Shown piece by piece: positions 26,141-34,572 of a stretch of DNA of 64,000 nt. Source of the DNA: Rhodoplanes serenus (GTDB lineage: Bacteria; Pseudomonadota; Alphaproteobacteria; Rhizobiales; Xanthobacteraceae); NCBI GenBank assembly GCA_009720755.1, contig WNKV01000002.1:62001-126000 (forward strand), written 5' to 3'. The notes below the pieces were generated by a model that worked only from the letters and a program-made list of their open reading frames with translations, was not told where the DNA came from and made no database searches. Numbering within the stretch: position 1 is the stretch's first letter; every line of letters starts with the position of its first letter. A program made the position numbers and the translations under genes.

Positions 26141-27658
26141 ATGCGCCAGGATCGGGTTTCCGCTCTGCTCGCCGACGTTCCTGCCGGACCACTTCGTCCG
26201 TGGCCGCGTCACGAGGTCGACGCCGCCGTCTTCGCCACCATCGCCGAGGCGCTCGGCGCCGGCGAGCGCGAGCTTCTCGCCCTGTGGGGCGAGCCCGGCC
26301 GGGTCCACATGGCGATCCGCATGGTCGGCGAGATGCCGTGCGTGATCTCCACCGCGGTGGTCGACGGCCGCTTCCCGTCGGTCGGCCGCTGGCATCCGCC
26401 GGCGATCCGGCCGGAGCGGGCGATCCGCGACCTGTTCGGCTACGAGCCCGAGGGGGCGCCCGACATTCGGCCGTGGCTCGATCACGGGGCGTGGGACCGC
26501 TCGGCGCCGCTCGGTGCGGCCGGCCCGGCGGTGCGGCGCGATCCGGCCGACTACGAGATGCTGCCGGTGATCGGCGAGGCGCTGCATCAGATCCCCGTCG
26601 GCCCGGTGCATGCCGGCATCATCGAGCCCGGCCACTTCCGGTTCACCGCCAACGGCGAGACGGTGGTGCGGCTGGAGGAGCGCCTCGGCTACGTCCACAA
26701 GGGGATCGACGCGCTCACCACCGACGTGCCGATCGCCCGCGCCGCCGAGCGGGTGGCGCGCCTCTCCGGCGATTCCACCGTGGCGGCGAGCTTCGCGTTC
26801 GCGCGTGCCGTCGAGGCGGCGCTCGGCATCACGGCGCCGCCGCGCGCCGCCGCCATCCGCGGCGTGATGGCCGAGCTGGAGCGGCTCGCCAACCATTTCG
26901 GCGATGTCGGCGCCATCTGCAACGACGCCGCCTTCGCGATCGTGCTGGCCCATTGCGGCATTTTCCGCGAGCGCATCCTGGCGCTCTCCGCCGCCGTGTT
27001 CGGCCATCGGCTGATGATGGACACGATCGTGCCGGGCGGTGTCGCCGCTAACATCACGGCCGAGGCGGCCCGCATGATCGTCGCCACGCTCGATGCGCTG
27101 CTGCCGGCCTTCGACGAGATCGTCCGTCTCTACGAGGACACGCCGTCGATCCAGGATCGCACCTGTGGCACCGGCCATCTCGCCGCCGACCTCGCGGTGC
27201 GCTTCGCGGCCGGCGGGCCGGTCGGGCGCGCCTCGGCGCGCGACTTCGACGCGCGGCGCGATCTCGCCTATCCGCCCTACGAGGGCCGCGCCTTCGACGT
27301 GCCGGTGTTCACCGCCGGTGACGTCGACGCCCGCATCCGGGTGCGCATCGGCGAGATCGCCGCCTCGGCGACGCTGATCCGGGCGCTGCTGGGGACCATG
27401 CCGGAGGGGCCGATCCTGGCGCCGGTGCCCGAGGCGGTGGCCCCGTGCGAGGGCATCGCGGTCACCGAGGCGTTCCGCGGCGATCTGCTGGTGTGGGTGC
27501 GGCTCGCGGCGGGGGGACGGGTGGCGCGCTGCCATGTGCGCGACGCCTCGTGGTTCCAGTGGCCGCTGCTCGAAGCCGCCATCGAGGGCAACATCGTGGC
27601 CGACTTCCCGCTGTGCAACAAGTCGTTCAACTGCTCCTACTCGGGACACGACCTGTGA
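26141..27658 (+). CDS. Ehr complex large subunit (HyfG/HycE/NuoCD-like) without NiFe-binding cysteine pairs
   Basis: 505 residues. The N-terminal NuoC-like part holds 'PERAIRDLFGYEPEGAPDIRPWL' (86-113). The NuoD/large-subunit part follows with 'PVGPVHAGIIEPGHFRF' (152-168), 'EERLGYVHKGIDALTT' (179-194) and 'ELERLANHFGDVGAICNDAAF' (245-265). Where group 4 hydrogenases have RxCGxC, this protein has RVARLSGDST (204-213). At the C-terminus, instead of DPCxxC, it ends FNCSYSGHDL (496-505), keeping at most one Cys (C498). A NiFe site is therefore not expected. No C-terminal protease-cleaved extension follows, and no hyp genes are nearby. This fits the energy-converting hydrogenase-related (Ehr) family, whose reaction is unknown. 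Confidence 0.85.
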   Translation: MRQDRVSALLADVPAGPLRPWPRHEVDAAVFATIAEALGAGERELLALWGEPGRVHMAIRMVGEMPCVISTAVVDGRFPSVGRWHPPAIRPERAIRDLFGYEPEGAPDIRPWLDHGAWDRSAPLGAAGPAVRRDPADYEMLPVIGEALHQIPVGPVHAGIIEPGHFRFTANGETVVRLEERLGYVHKGIDALTTDVPIARAAERVARLSGDSTVAASFAFARAVEAALGITAPPRAAAIRGVMAELERLANHFGDVGAICNDAAFAIVLAHCGIFRERILALSAAVFGHRLMMDTIVPGGVAANITAEAARMIVATLDALLPAFDEIVRLYEDTPSIQDRTCGTGHLAADLAVRFAAGGPVGRASARDFDARRDLAYPPYEGRAFDVPVFTAGDVDARIRVRIGEIAASATLIRALLGTMPEGPILAPVPEAVAPCEGIAVTEAFRGDLLVWVRLAAGGRVARCHVRDASWFQWPLLEAAIEGNIVADFPLCNKSFNCSYSGHDL

Positions 27659-27703
27659 GGATGGCGCCGTTCTCAGAGGCCGGAGTCCCGTGACGAGGCC
27701 GCC

Positions 27704-28255
27704 ATGCGCACGCTGATCCTGAAGTCGCTGTTCGCCAGGCCCGTCACCGTGCCGGCGCCGGACCCTGCGACCGCCGCGCTGGAGGAGGTCGGCCGTGCCC
27801 TGGAGGCGCGAGTGCGCCGCGTCTACGGTCGCTCGCTGGCGATCCGCGAGGTCGATGCCGGCTCCTGCAACGGCTGCGAGCTGGAGATCCACGCGCTCAA
27901 CAATGCCGTCTACGATTGCGAGCGCTTCGGCCTGCGCTTCGTCGCCTCGCCGCGCCATGCCGATGTGCTGATGGTGACCGGCCCGGTCACCCGGAACATG
28001 CGGGTGGCGCTGGAGCGCACCTATGCGGCGACGCCCGATCCCAAGTGGGTGGTGGCGGTAGGCGATTGCGGCGCCGGCTGCGGCGTGTTCGAGGGCAGCT
28101 ACGCGGTGGTCGGTGCGGTCGACAAGGTAATTCCGGTCGATCTCACGATCCGCGGTTGCCCGCCGCGTCCGATCGACCTGTTGCAGGGGCTCGTGGCGCT
28201 GATCGACCAGGCCGCCAAGGCCCGGCCGGGCGCGGAGACTATCCGGGCCCGCTGA
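27704..28255 (+). CDS. Ehr complex small subunit (HyfI/NuoB-like [4Fe-4S] protein)
   Basis: 183 residues. [4Fe-4S] ligands in the NuoB/small-subunit pattern: C55 and C58 (SCNGCELEIHALNN), C122 (GDCGAGCGVFEGSY) and C152 (RGCPPRPIDLLQGL). The proximal/N2-type cluster is intact although the large subunit lacks its NiFe site, so electron transfer into the complex is still expected. It ends the hyf-like operon. A 10-codon frame (27661-27693) lies in the 45-base gap before it. No HyfH/NuoI-like ferredoxin subunit is present, so the electron donor must come from elsewhere. Confidence 0.88.
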   Translation: MRTLILKSLFARPVTVPAPDPATAALEEVGRALEARVRRVYGRSLAIREVDAGSCNGCELEIHALNNAVYDCERFGLRFVASPRHADVLMVTGPVTRNMRVALERTYAATPDPKWVVAVGDCGAGCGVFEGSYAVVGAVDKVIPVDLTIRGCPPRPIDLLQGLVALIDQAAKARPGAETIRAR

Positions 28256-28402
28256 GGGGAAGCGGCGGCAAAACTCTCGCCGGGGTTGACGATTGCGACC
28301 AAAGTTCTACCAAAACGGTCATTTCTACTGATGGACAGCGGCGCCGCGTCGCAGTGACTCTGCACCGCATTGTCAATCGATGCGTTCAATCCGGAGACCT
28401 CG

Positions 28403-29737
28403 ATGTCGACCATGACCCTGCATGTGGAGGCGGGAACGCCGGCGCGCGCCCGCAAAGCCTTCTACAAGACCCTGTACGTGCAGGTTCTCTTTGCCATCGT
28501 GGTGGGCGGCCTGCTCGGCTGGCTGGAGCCGCAGATCGCCACCAACGAGTGGATCAAGGCGCTCGGCGACGGCTTCATCAAGCTCATCAAGATGGTGATC
28601 GGCCCGATCATCTTCTGCACCGTGGTGTCGGGCATCGCCCACATCCAGGACGCCAAGAAGGTCGGGCGGGTCGGCGTCAAGGCGCTGCTCTACTTCGAGG
28701 TGGTGTCGACCTTCGCGCTGGTGATCGGCCTCGTGGTCGGCAACCTGTTCCAGGTCGGCCATGGCATCGGAGCGCAGGCCAACGCCCAGGCGGTCGCCAG
28801 CTACGCCAAGCAGGCGGGCGAGCACCGCACCGTCGACTTCGTCCTCGGCATCATTCCGGACAGCGTGGTGGGCGCCTTCGCGCGCGGTGACATTCTCCAG
28901 ATCCTGCTGTTCTCGATCCTGTTCGGCTTCGCCCTGATGCTGCTCGGCGATCGCGGCCACGGCGTGCGCACCTTGATCGACGAGCTGGCGCAGGGCGTCT
29001 TCGGCGTCATCGCCATCGTCATGAAGGCAGCGCCGTTCGGCGCCTTCGGCGCGATGGCCTACACGATCGGCAAGTTCGGCCCGGCCGCGCTCGGCAATCT
29101 CGCCGGCCTCGTCGGCCTGTTCTACATGACGGCGGCGCTGTTCGTGTTCGTGGTGCTCGGCACCATCGCCCGCATCGCCGGCTTCCGCATCGTGCGCTTC
29201 CTCGCCTACATCAAGGACGAGCTGCTGATCGTGCTCGGCACCTCGTCGTCGGAGAGCGCGCTGCCGCAGCTCATGCGCAAGCTGGAGGCGCTCGGCTGCT
29301 CCAAGTCGGTGGTGGGCCTCGTGGTGCCGACCGGCTATTCGTTCAATCTCGACGGCACCAACATCTACATGACGCTCGCCACCCTGTTCATCGCCCAGGC
29401 CATGGGGGTCGAGCTGAGCTACGGCGACCAGCTCACCATCCTGCTGGTGGCGATGCTGACCTCGAAGGGCGCGAGCGGCGTCACCGGCGCCGGCTTCGTC
29501 ACGCTCGCCGCGACACTGTCGGTGGTCAATCCGGTGCTGGTGCCCGGCATGGCGATCGTCTTCTCGATCGACAAGTTCATGAGCGAGTGCCGCGCCCTCA
29601 CCAACATCGTCGGCAACGGCGTCGCCTGCATCGTGGTGTCGTGGTGGGAGGGCGAGCTCGATCGCGGCAAGCTGCGCGACGCCATGGCCGGAAAAGCGCC
29701 GGCCAGCGATGCGGGAGCGATGCGCGAGGCGGTCTGA
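28403..29737 (+). CDS. dctA: C4-dicarboxylate:cation symporter
   Basis: 444 residues, normal for DctA (DAACS family). '[21 protein letters not shown]', '[22 protein letters not shown]', '[22 protein letters not shown]' (serine-rich re-entrant loop) and '[25 protein letters not shown]' are family hallmarks. Imports succinate, fumarate and malate with protons or Na+. ATG 28403 has GGAG seven bases upstream. Separate from the Ehr operon (147-base gap) and closed by a strong terminator. No dctBD regulator is adjacent. Confidence 0.93.
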   Translation: MSTMTLHVEAGTPARARKAFYKTLYVQVLFAIVVGGLLGWLEPQIATNEWIKALGDGFIKLIKMVIGPIIFCTVVSGIAHIQDAKKVGRVGVKALLYFEVVSTFALVIGLVVGNLFQVGHGIGAQANAQAVASYAKQAGEHRTVDFVLGIIPDSVVGAFARGDILQILLFSILFGFALMLLGDRGHGVRTLIDELAQGVFGVIAIVMKAAPFGAFGAMAYTIGKFGPAALGNLAGLVGLFYMTAALFVFVVLGTIARIAGFRIVRFLAYIKDELLIVLGTSSSESALPQLMRKLEALGCSKSVVGLVVPTGYSFNLDGTNIYMTLATLFIAQAMGVELSYGDQLTILLVAMLTSKGASGVTGAGFVTLAATLSVVNPVLVPGMAIVFSIDKFMSECRALTNIVGNGVACIVVSWWEGELDRGKLRDAMAGKAPASDAGAMREAV

Positions 29738-29759
29738 CGGTCCCGGCCGAGCGACGACG

Positions 29760-29791
29760 AAAAAAGCCGGCCGCGAGCGCGGCCGGCTTTC
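29760..29791 (+). terminator. intrinsic terminator of dctA
   Basis: Nine-bp GC stem GCCGGCCGC / GCGGCCGGC (29766-29774 and 29779-29787) with loop GAGC, preceded by a run of A and followed by TTTCT. It lies about 30 bases after the dctA stop and can work in both directions. Confidence 0.85.
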
Positions 29792-29816
29792 TGGTGTCCC
29801 GTATTCGGGGAGACTG

Positions 29817-29913
29817 GAGCGGTATCCGATCCAACTGGATCGGCCCCGCTCTAGAAGTCGTTATTCGATCGCATTTTCGACGGCGAACCGGGTCCCACTT
29901 CGCCGGAAAATGC
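29817..29913. repeat. pair of Rhizobiales-type intergenic hairpins
   Basis: Hairpin A, 29817-29851: GAGCGG..CCGATCC / GGATCGG..CCGCTC around AACT. Hairpin B, 29871-29913: GCATTTTC..CGGCGAA / TTCGCCG-GAAAATGC. Hairpin B ends two bases before the stop codon of the minus-strand biotin-carrier gene. From memory, the 'GCATTTTCCGGCGAAGTGG' type sequence is widely repeated between genes in Rhizobiales. Function unknown, possibly a convergent terminator region. Confidence 0.6.
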
Positions 29914-29914
29914 T

Positions 29915-30382
29915 CTAGCTGATCGTCACCAGCGGCTGGTCGGCGTCGACGGCGTCGCCCGACTTCACATGCACGCCGGTGACCTTGCCGGCCTTGTGGG
30001 CGCCGATCACCGTCTTCATCTTCATCGCCTCGAGCACGACCACCTGGTCGTCGACATCGACGCTGTCACCCACCGCGACGCTGACCTCCAGCACCACGCC
30101 GGCGAGCGGGGCGAGACGGTCGTCGGCGCCGCCGCTCGGGCCGGCCCCCTTGGCGGCGGGCGCGGCGGGAGCCGGTGCCGGCGCGGCGGGTGCCGGGGCG
30201 GGAGCGGCTGCCGGGGCAGGCGGCGGCGGTGCTACGGGGGCGGGCGCGGGCCGCGGGGCCACGGGGGCAGCGACCGGCGCCGGGATGGAGGCGTAGCCGG
30301 ACGCCCCGCCGGACTCGGTGACGTCCTCGACGACGACGTCGAAAACCCGGCCGTCGACTGTGATCCTCAGGTGTCTCATCAT
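29915..30382 (-). CDS. biotin carboxyl carrier protein (decarboxylase/acyl-CoA carboxylase type)
   Basis: 155 residues. Three parts: an N-terminal 'LRITVDGRVFDVVVEDV' strand region, a long Ala/Pro linker (about residues 35-80) and a biotinyl domain ending 'VVVLEAMKMKTVIGAHKAGKVTGVHVKSGDAVDADQPLV'. The AMKM lysine is the biotinylation site. This linker-rich layout is that of MmdC/OadA-type carriers. Start GTG/ATG pair at 30379-30382 with no strong ribosome site. Downstream of the OadG-like and carboxyltransferase genes (27-base gap), so it is likely the carrier for that carboxyltransferase. Confidence 0.85.
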   Translation of the reverse strand: MMRHLRITVDGRVFDVVVEDVTESGGASGYASIPAPVAAPVAPRPAPAPVAPPPPAPAAAPAPAPAAPAPAPAAPAAKGAGPSGGADDRLAPLAGVVLEVSVAVGDSVDVDDQVVVLEAMKMKTVIGAHKAGKVTGVHVKSGDAVDADQPLVTIS

Positions 30383-30409
30383 GATTGGTCTCGTCCCGAG
30401 CGGCGCGAT

Positions 30410-30787
30410 TCAATGGTTGGGGTGATAGGGGGCGTGGGAGCTGTGATGGCGGCTGCGCATCTGCGCCGCCCAGCCGGAGCCGGACCGCGCCTCGCCGATA
30501 TAGACGATGCGGTGGGCCCCGAAGGCGGCCGCCGCGATGGCGGCGACCACGGCATAGTCGTCGGCGCTCGGGCCGGCCGCGACGGCCGGAGCCGCGGCGG
30601 GCACGGCTGCGGCCGGCATGGCCGCGGTGGCGGCCGGGGCCGGTACGGCCGCGGCGGCGCTTCGCTCCGCGTTGCGTCCCGTCATAATCCGCACCGTGAC
30701 GATCGCGGTCAGGGCGGCGACGACGGCGCTCACCAGGAACGAGCCGTAGAGATAGAGAAGGATGCCCTCGAGCATCTCCGGATTCAT
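30410..30787 (-). CDS. OadG-like small membrane protein
   Basis: 125 residues. One membrane helix at about 8-35 ('GILLYLYGSFLVSAVVAALTAIVTV'), an Ala/Pro-rich stretch (42-72), then a helix 'DDYAVVAAIAAAAFGAHRIVYIGE' and 'SGSGWAAQMRSRHHSSHAPYHPNH'. The organisation and the His-rich tail resemble the gamma/delta (OadG/MmdD) subunit of biotin-dependent sodium-pump decarboxylases, which tethers the carboxyltransferase to the membrane and binds metal. No OadB/MmdB pump subunit is present here. It lies between the carboxyltransferase and biotin-carrier genes in one operon. Confidence 0.7.
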   Translation of the reverse strand: MNPEMLEGILLYLYGSFLVSAVVAALTAIVTVRIMTGRNAERSAAAAVPAPAATAAMPAAAVPAAAPAVAAGPSADDYAVVAAIAAAAFGAHRIVYIGEARSGSGWAAQMRSRHHSSHAPYHPNH

Positions 30788-30828
30788 GACCGGCGAACTC
30801 CGTTTGGCTGGACTGGCTGCGACATCGA

Positions 30829-32391
30829 TCAGAGCGGGATCAGGCCGTGCTTCTTCGGCGGCCGCAGCTCGCGCTTGGTGAGCAGCTTGCGGAGCGACAT
30901 CGACACCACGGCGCGGGTCAGCTCCGGCTCGATGATGTCGGTGATGTAGCCCTTGCAGGCGGCCAGATAGGGCGAGGCGAACTCGTTGCGATAGTGCTCG
31001 ACGAACTCCTTGCGTTTGGCCTTCTTGGCCTCGGCGTCCTCGATCGCCTTCAGCTCCTTGCTGTACAGGATGTTGACCGCGCCCTCGGCGCCCATCACGG
31101 CGATCTGGGCGGTCGGCCAGGCGAACACCACGTCGGCGCCCATCTCCTGGCTGCACATGGCGAGATAGGAGCCGCCATACGCCTTGCGGGTCACGATGGT
31201 GATCTTCGGCACGGTGGCGCTCGAATAGGCGAACAGCATCTTGGCGCCGTGCCGGATGATGCCGCCGCGCTCCTGGTCGGTGCCCGGCAGGAAGCCGGGC
31301 ACGTCCACGAAGGTCACGATCGGGATGTTGAAGGCGTTGCAGAAGCGGATGAACCGCGCGCCCTTGTCGGAGGAGTCGATGTCGAGGCAGCCCGCCTTCT
31401 CCATCGAGTTGTTGGCGAGGACGCCGACCACCACGCCCTGCACGCGGCCGAAGCCGACGATCAGGTTCTTGGCGAAATTGGCGTGGATCTGGAACAGGTC
31501 GCCGCCATCGAGCACGCGCCGCAGGATGGCCAGCATGTCCATCGGGTCGGAGGCGTCCGAACGCACCAGGGCGTCCATCCCCGGGTCCGGCTCCATGTCG
31601 AGCTGCGGGCTCGGATCGTGCGGCGGATCGTCGGTGTTGTTGCTCGGGAAGAACGACAGCAGCTTGCGGGTCAGCTCCACCGCGTGGCGATCGTCGTCGG
31701 CGAGGAGATGGACATTGCCGCTCACCGCGGCGTGCATCTCGGCGCCGCCGACATCCTCCATGCTGACGTCGCGCCCCGACACCGCCTTGATCACCTGCGG
31801 GCCGGTGATGAACATCTGGGCGTTCTTCCGCGTCATGATGATGAAGTCCATCAGCGCGGGAGAGTAGGAGGCGCCGCCGGCGCACGGGCCGGCGATGATG
31901 GCGATCTGCGGCACCACGCCGGAGAGCGAGACGTTGCGGTAGAACACCTCGCCGTAGCCCGAGAGGGCGTCGATGCCCTCCTGGATGCGAGCGCCGCCCG
32001 AGTCCTTGAAGCCGACCAGCGGAACGCCATTCTTCTCGGCGTAGTCCTGGGCCCAGACGATCTTCTGGCCGTGCGACTTGCCGAGCGTGCCGCCGACCAC
32101 GGTGAAGTCCTGGCTGAAGGCGGCGATCTGGCGGCCGTCCACATAGCCGGTGCCGACCACCACGCCGTCGGCCGGGATGTCCACCTCGGACATGCCGAAG
32201 GCGGTGCAGCCGTGGCGGATGTGGGCGCCGTATTCCTGGAAGGTGCCGTCCTGGAGCAGGGCGGCGAGGCGCTCACGCGCCGTCATCAGCCCCTTGGTAT
32301 GCCGATCGGCTGTCTTCTTGGCGCCGCCGGCCGCCATCACCTTGTCGCGTCGCCGCGCCAGCGTCGACCGTAGTTCCTCGTCGAGCGGCAT
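30829..32391 (-). CDS. acyl-CoA carboxyltransferase (methylmalonyl-CoA decarboxylase alpha / propionyl-CoA carboxylase beta)
   Basis: 520 residues, typical. N-terminal crotonase-fold half with 'KGLMTARERLAALLQDGTF', 'KSHGQKIVWAQDYAEKNGVPLVGFKDSGGARIQEG' and 'AGPCAGGASYSPALMDF'. C-terminal half with 'VPGFLPGTDQERGGIIRHGAKMLFAYSSATVPKITIVTRKAYGGSYLAM' and the oxyanion 'MGAEGAVNILY'. Transfers carboxyl between biotin and propionyl-CoA or a similar acyl-CoA. AGGGGGGCGAGC precedes ATG 32391. First gene of the three-gene minus-strand operon. Company with an OadG-like protein suggests a decarboxylase-type assembly, but biotin carboxylase and pump subunits are both absent here. Confidence 0.88.
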   Translation of the reverse strand: MPLDEELRSTLARRRDKVMAAGGAKKTADRHTKGLMTARERLAALLQDGTFQEYGAHIRHGCTAFGMSEVDIPADGVVVGTGYVDGRQIAAFSQDFTVVGGTLGKSHGQKIVWAQDYAEKNGVPLVGFKDSGGARIQEGIDALSGYGEVFYRNVSLSGVVPQIAIIAGPCAGGASYSPALMDFIIMTRKNAQMFITGPQVIKAVSGRDVSMEDVGGAEMHAAVSGNVHLLADDDRHAVELTRKLLSFFPSNNTDDPPHDPSPQLDMEPDPGMDALVRSDASDPMDMLAILRRVLDGGDLFQIHANFAKNLIVGFGRVQGVVVGVLANNSMEKAGCLDIDSSDKGARFIRFCNAFNIPIVTFVDVPGFLPGTDQERGGIIRHGAKMLFAYSSATVPKITIVTRKAYGGSYLAMCSQEMGADVVFAWPTAQIAVMGAEGAVNILYSKELKAIEDAEAKKAKRKEFVEHYRNEFASPYLAACKGYITDIIEPELTRAVVSMSLRKLLTKRELRPPKKHGLIPL

Positions 32392-32982
32392 GCTCGCCCC
32401 CCTGTTCCGCGATGCCTGATGAATGACGACGTCGCGTCGCGTGCCCCGTCCACCGCACCAAAGCGGCCTCGGCCAGATCAGTGTTCGTGAACCGCGGCCG
32501 GGGCGACTACACCATAAGGCCGCTGCTTCGTCGAATCCCCCGGCCTCGCGGCAGTTATGCACTAGCGCCATATATCCTAGACGAATCAATAAGCAGTGAT
32601 CCGGGGCCGGGGTCTGCGGGACGCCGCTATGACGTCAGGTCGCGGGTCGGCCGACCGGCTGCGTCGGCATGCCGCTCGCCCGCGGCGAGGGTCGTGGCGT
32701 CTCGCACCGGCCCCGATTAGGGACTGGCTAGCCAGTCGGGCTTTCGAGCGATGAATCGTCGTGCCGACCGTGTTAGCCTTCCGATGCGCGCAGAATCGGG
32801 TGTGCGGGGCTGCCGCGCACGGGGCCGGGCCGGGGGCGGCGAGGGGAAGGCCGCGATCTCCCCGTGCGCGCGCCCGTGTTCGCGCGATGGGGCGCAGCCG
32901 GGTGTTGCAGGAAGGTCGCACCCGGGCCGGTATGCGGGGGGATGGGCCCATTCATGACGTTCGCGTTTGAACCGCCGACTTT
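32392..32982. other. divergent intergenic region, no gene seen
   Basis: 591 bases between the divergent carboxyltransferase and ECF sigma genes. It must hold promoters for both. I found no coding frame with believable composition and start, and no clear -35/-10 pair. Bases 32500-32620 are less GC-rich. The ECF gene probably has an auto-regulated promoter here, but I cannot point to it. Confidence 0.4.
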
Positions 32983-33582
32983 TTGGTCGCGACTACCCTC
33001 ACGAGCCGACCGTTGAACGCCGATCCCGCCACCTCGGATGCCGAGCTGATCGGCCGGATCGCGACTGGCGACCGGCTCGCCATGCAGGTGCTGTTCTCGC
33101 GGCACCATGTCCGCGTCTATCGCTTCGTACTGCGGATCGTGGGCAGCGAGACGATCGCGGAGGACATGATCGGCGAGGTGTTTCTGGACGTGTGGCGCCA
33201 GGCGGACCGTTTCGAGGGACGCAGCGCCGTGTCGACCTGGCTCCTCGCCATCGCACGGTTCAAGGCGCTGTCGGCCATCCGGCGGCGCGGCGACGAGGCG
33301 CTGGACGACGACGCGGCGGCGGCCATCGAGGACCCTTCGGACGATCCGGAGGTCGCGGCTCAGAAGAAGGACAAGAGTGCGGTGTTGCAGAAGTGCCTCA
33401 TGTCCCTGTCGCCCGAGCACCGGGAGATCATCGACCTCGTCTATTACCACGAACGCTCGGTCGAGGACGTGGCGCGGATCGTTGGCATCCCGGGGAACAC
33501 GGTGAAGACGCGCATGTTCTACGCGCGCAAGAGGCTGGGCGAGCTGCTGAAGGCGGCCGGGGTCGAACGAGGTTGGCCATGA
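32983..33582 (+). CDS. ECF-family RNA polymerase sigma factor
   Basis: Up to 199 residues. Region 2: 'MQVLFSRHHVRVYRFVLRIVGSETIAEDMIGEVFLDVWRQADRFEGRSAVSTWLLAIARFKAL'. Region 4: 'LSPEHREIIDLVYYHERSVEDVARIVGIPGNTVKTRMFYARKRL' with a helix-turn-helix. No regions 1 or 3, as expected of ECF factors. Start uncertain: TTG 32983 or TTG 33013, as no ATG precedes the sigma-2 domain. Overlaps the next gene by 4 bases (ATGA), the standard sigma/anti-sigma layout. Directs stress or envelope genes, regulon unknown. Confidence 0.88.
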   Translation: MVATTLTSRPLNADPATSDAELIGRIATGDRLAMQVLFSRHHVRVYRFVLRIVGSETIAEDMIGEVFLDVWRQADRFEGRSAVSTWLLAIARFKALSAIRRRGDEALDDDAAAAIEDPSDDPEVAAQKKDKSAVLQKCLMSLSPEHREIIDLVYYHERSVEDVARIVGIPGNTVKTRMFYARKRLGELLKAAGVERGWP

Positions 33583-34289
33583 CGACGACGCACGAACGGG
33601 GTCTCGATCGGGCCGCCCTCGAGGAGATGCTGCCCTGGCATGCGGCCGGCACCCTGGGGCGGGCCGAGACCGAGGCGGTGGAGCAGGCGCTCGCCCGCGA
33701 TCCGGAGCTCGCCCGCCGCTACGAGCTGGTGCGCGAGGAGCACCTGGAGACCATCCATCTCAACGAGAGCCTGGGAGCGCCGTCGGCCCGCGCCTTGGAC
33801 CGCGTGATGGCCGCGATGACGCAGGACGCGGTGGCGCACGACCCGCGTGCCGCCTCGCGTCGTGGCCCGGCCGCGGTGCTGAGCCGGATCGCCGCCGTGC
33901 TGGACGTGCTGTCGCCGCGGGCGGTGGCCTGGGCCGGTGCCGCCGCCGCCGTGGTGATCCTGGTGCAGGCCGGCTTGATTGCCGGCCTGGCGGTCGGCGA
34001 GCGCGGCGGGGCCGTCCTGGAGATGGCCTCCTACGATGCGCCGGCCGGTTCGGCCGCTCCGGCGGCCGGGGCGTTCGCCCTGGTCCGCTTCGTCCCGCAG
34101 GCGACGGCGGCCGACATCGCCCGGGTGCTGGAGGCGCGCGGCGCCACCATCGTGGACGGGCCGAAGCCCGGCGGTCTCTATCGCGTTCGCGTCGCCGGCG
34201 AGGCGTTGACCGACGACGACTTCGCCCGCCTGCTGGCCACCTGGCAGGCCGAGACGGCGGTGGTCGGCTTCGTCGCCAAGGCCCAGTGA
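33579..34289 (+). CDS. anti-sigma factor, membrane-anchored
   Basis: 236 residues. N-terminal cytoplasmic helical domain 'LEEMLPWHAAGTLGRAETEAVEQALARDPELARRYELVREEH', the usual start of alphaproteobacterial anti-sigma proteins. It has the His but no HxxxCxxC zinc motif. One membrane segment at about 108-132 ('AVAWAGAAAAVVILVQAGLIAGLAV') followed by a periplasmic domain with 'VRFVPQATAADIARVLEARGATIVDGPKPGGLYRVRV'. It overlaps the ECF gene and would hold the sigma factor until an envelope signal arrives. Confidence 0.82.
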   Translation: MTTTHERGLDRAALEEMLPWHAAGTLGRAETEAVEQALARDPELARRYELVREEHLETIHLNESLGAPSARALDRVMAAMTQDAVAHDPRAASRRGPAAVLSRIAAVLDVLSPRAVAWAGAAAAVVILVQAGLIAGLAVGERGGAVLEMASYDAPAGSAAPAAGAFALVRFVPQATAADIARVLEARGATIVDGPKPGGLYRVRVAGEALTDDDFARLLATWQAETAVVGFVAKAQ

Positions 34290-34572
34290 CGTCGCCCGGG
34301 CGCGCCGGGCGGGATTCCCTCGTGGCCTTCCGCATGTCTCGCATGCGTCGATGAAGCGCCGCAGAACGGGGGGCGCCGAAAGCCCGCCAATCGGGGCTAA
34401 AACGGTTCTGCCCTCCGTCGCGATCGCGGCCGCCACGAAAAATTTTGCTCGCCTGTCCCGGCGGTATCGCCATAAAGTGGCCACAGCATCGCGTACCGAG
34501 TCGGTCGCTTTCTGTGCGCGTCCTTGTGCGCGTGTTCCACCATCAGAATCGTCAGCTCAGCGGGCGCACCCG

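Noticed and set aside
20953-28255. Calling the operon a functional NiFe hydrogenase or formate hydrogenlyase
   Set aside because: The large subunit lacks both CxxC pairs, and no maturation, ferredoxin-subunit or formate dehydrogenase genes are present.
28256-28402. RpoN-dependent promoter for dctA
   Set aside because: I could not find a GG-N10-GC element of the expected form. A TTGACG at about 28286 has no good -10 partner.
30829-32391. Acetyl-CoA carboxylase AccD
   Set aside because: Length and motifs are those of the full acyl-CoA carboxyltransferase (PccB/MmdA type), not the split AccA/AccD enzyme.
32751-32957. Short open frames upstream of the ECF sigma gene
   Set aside because: Arg/Gly/Ala-rich overlapping frames in several phases with no start signal. 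Typical of non-coding high-GC DNA.
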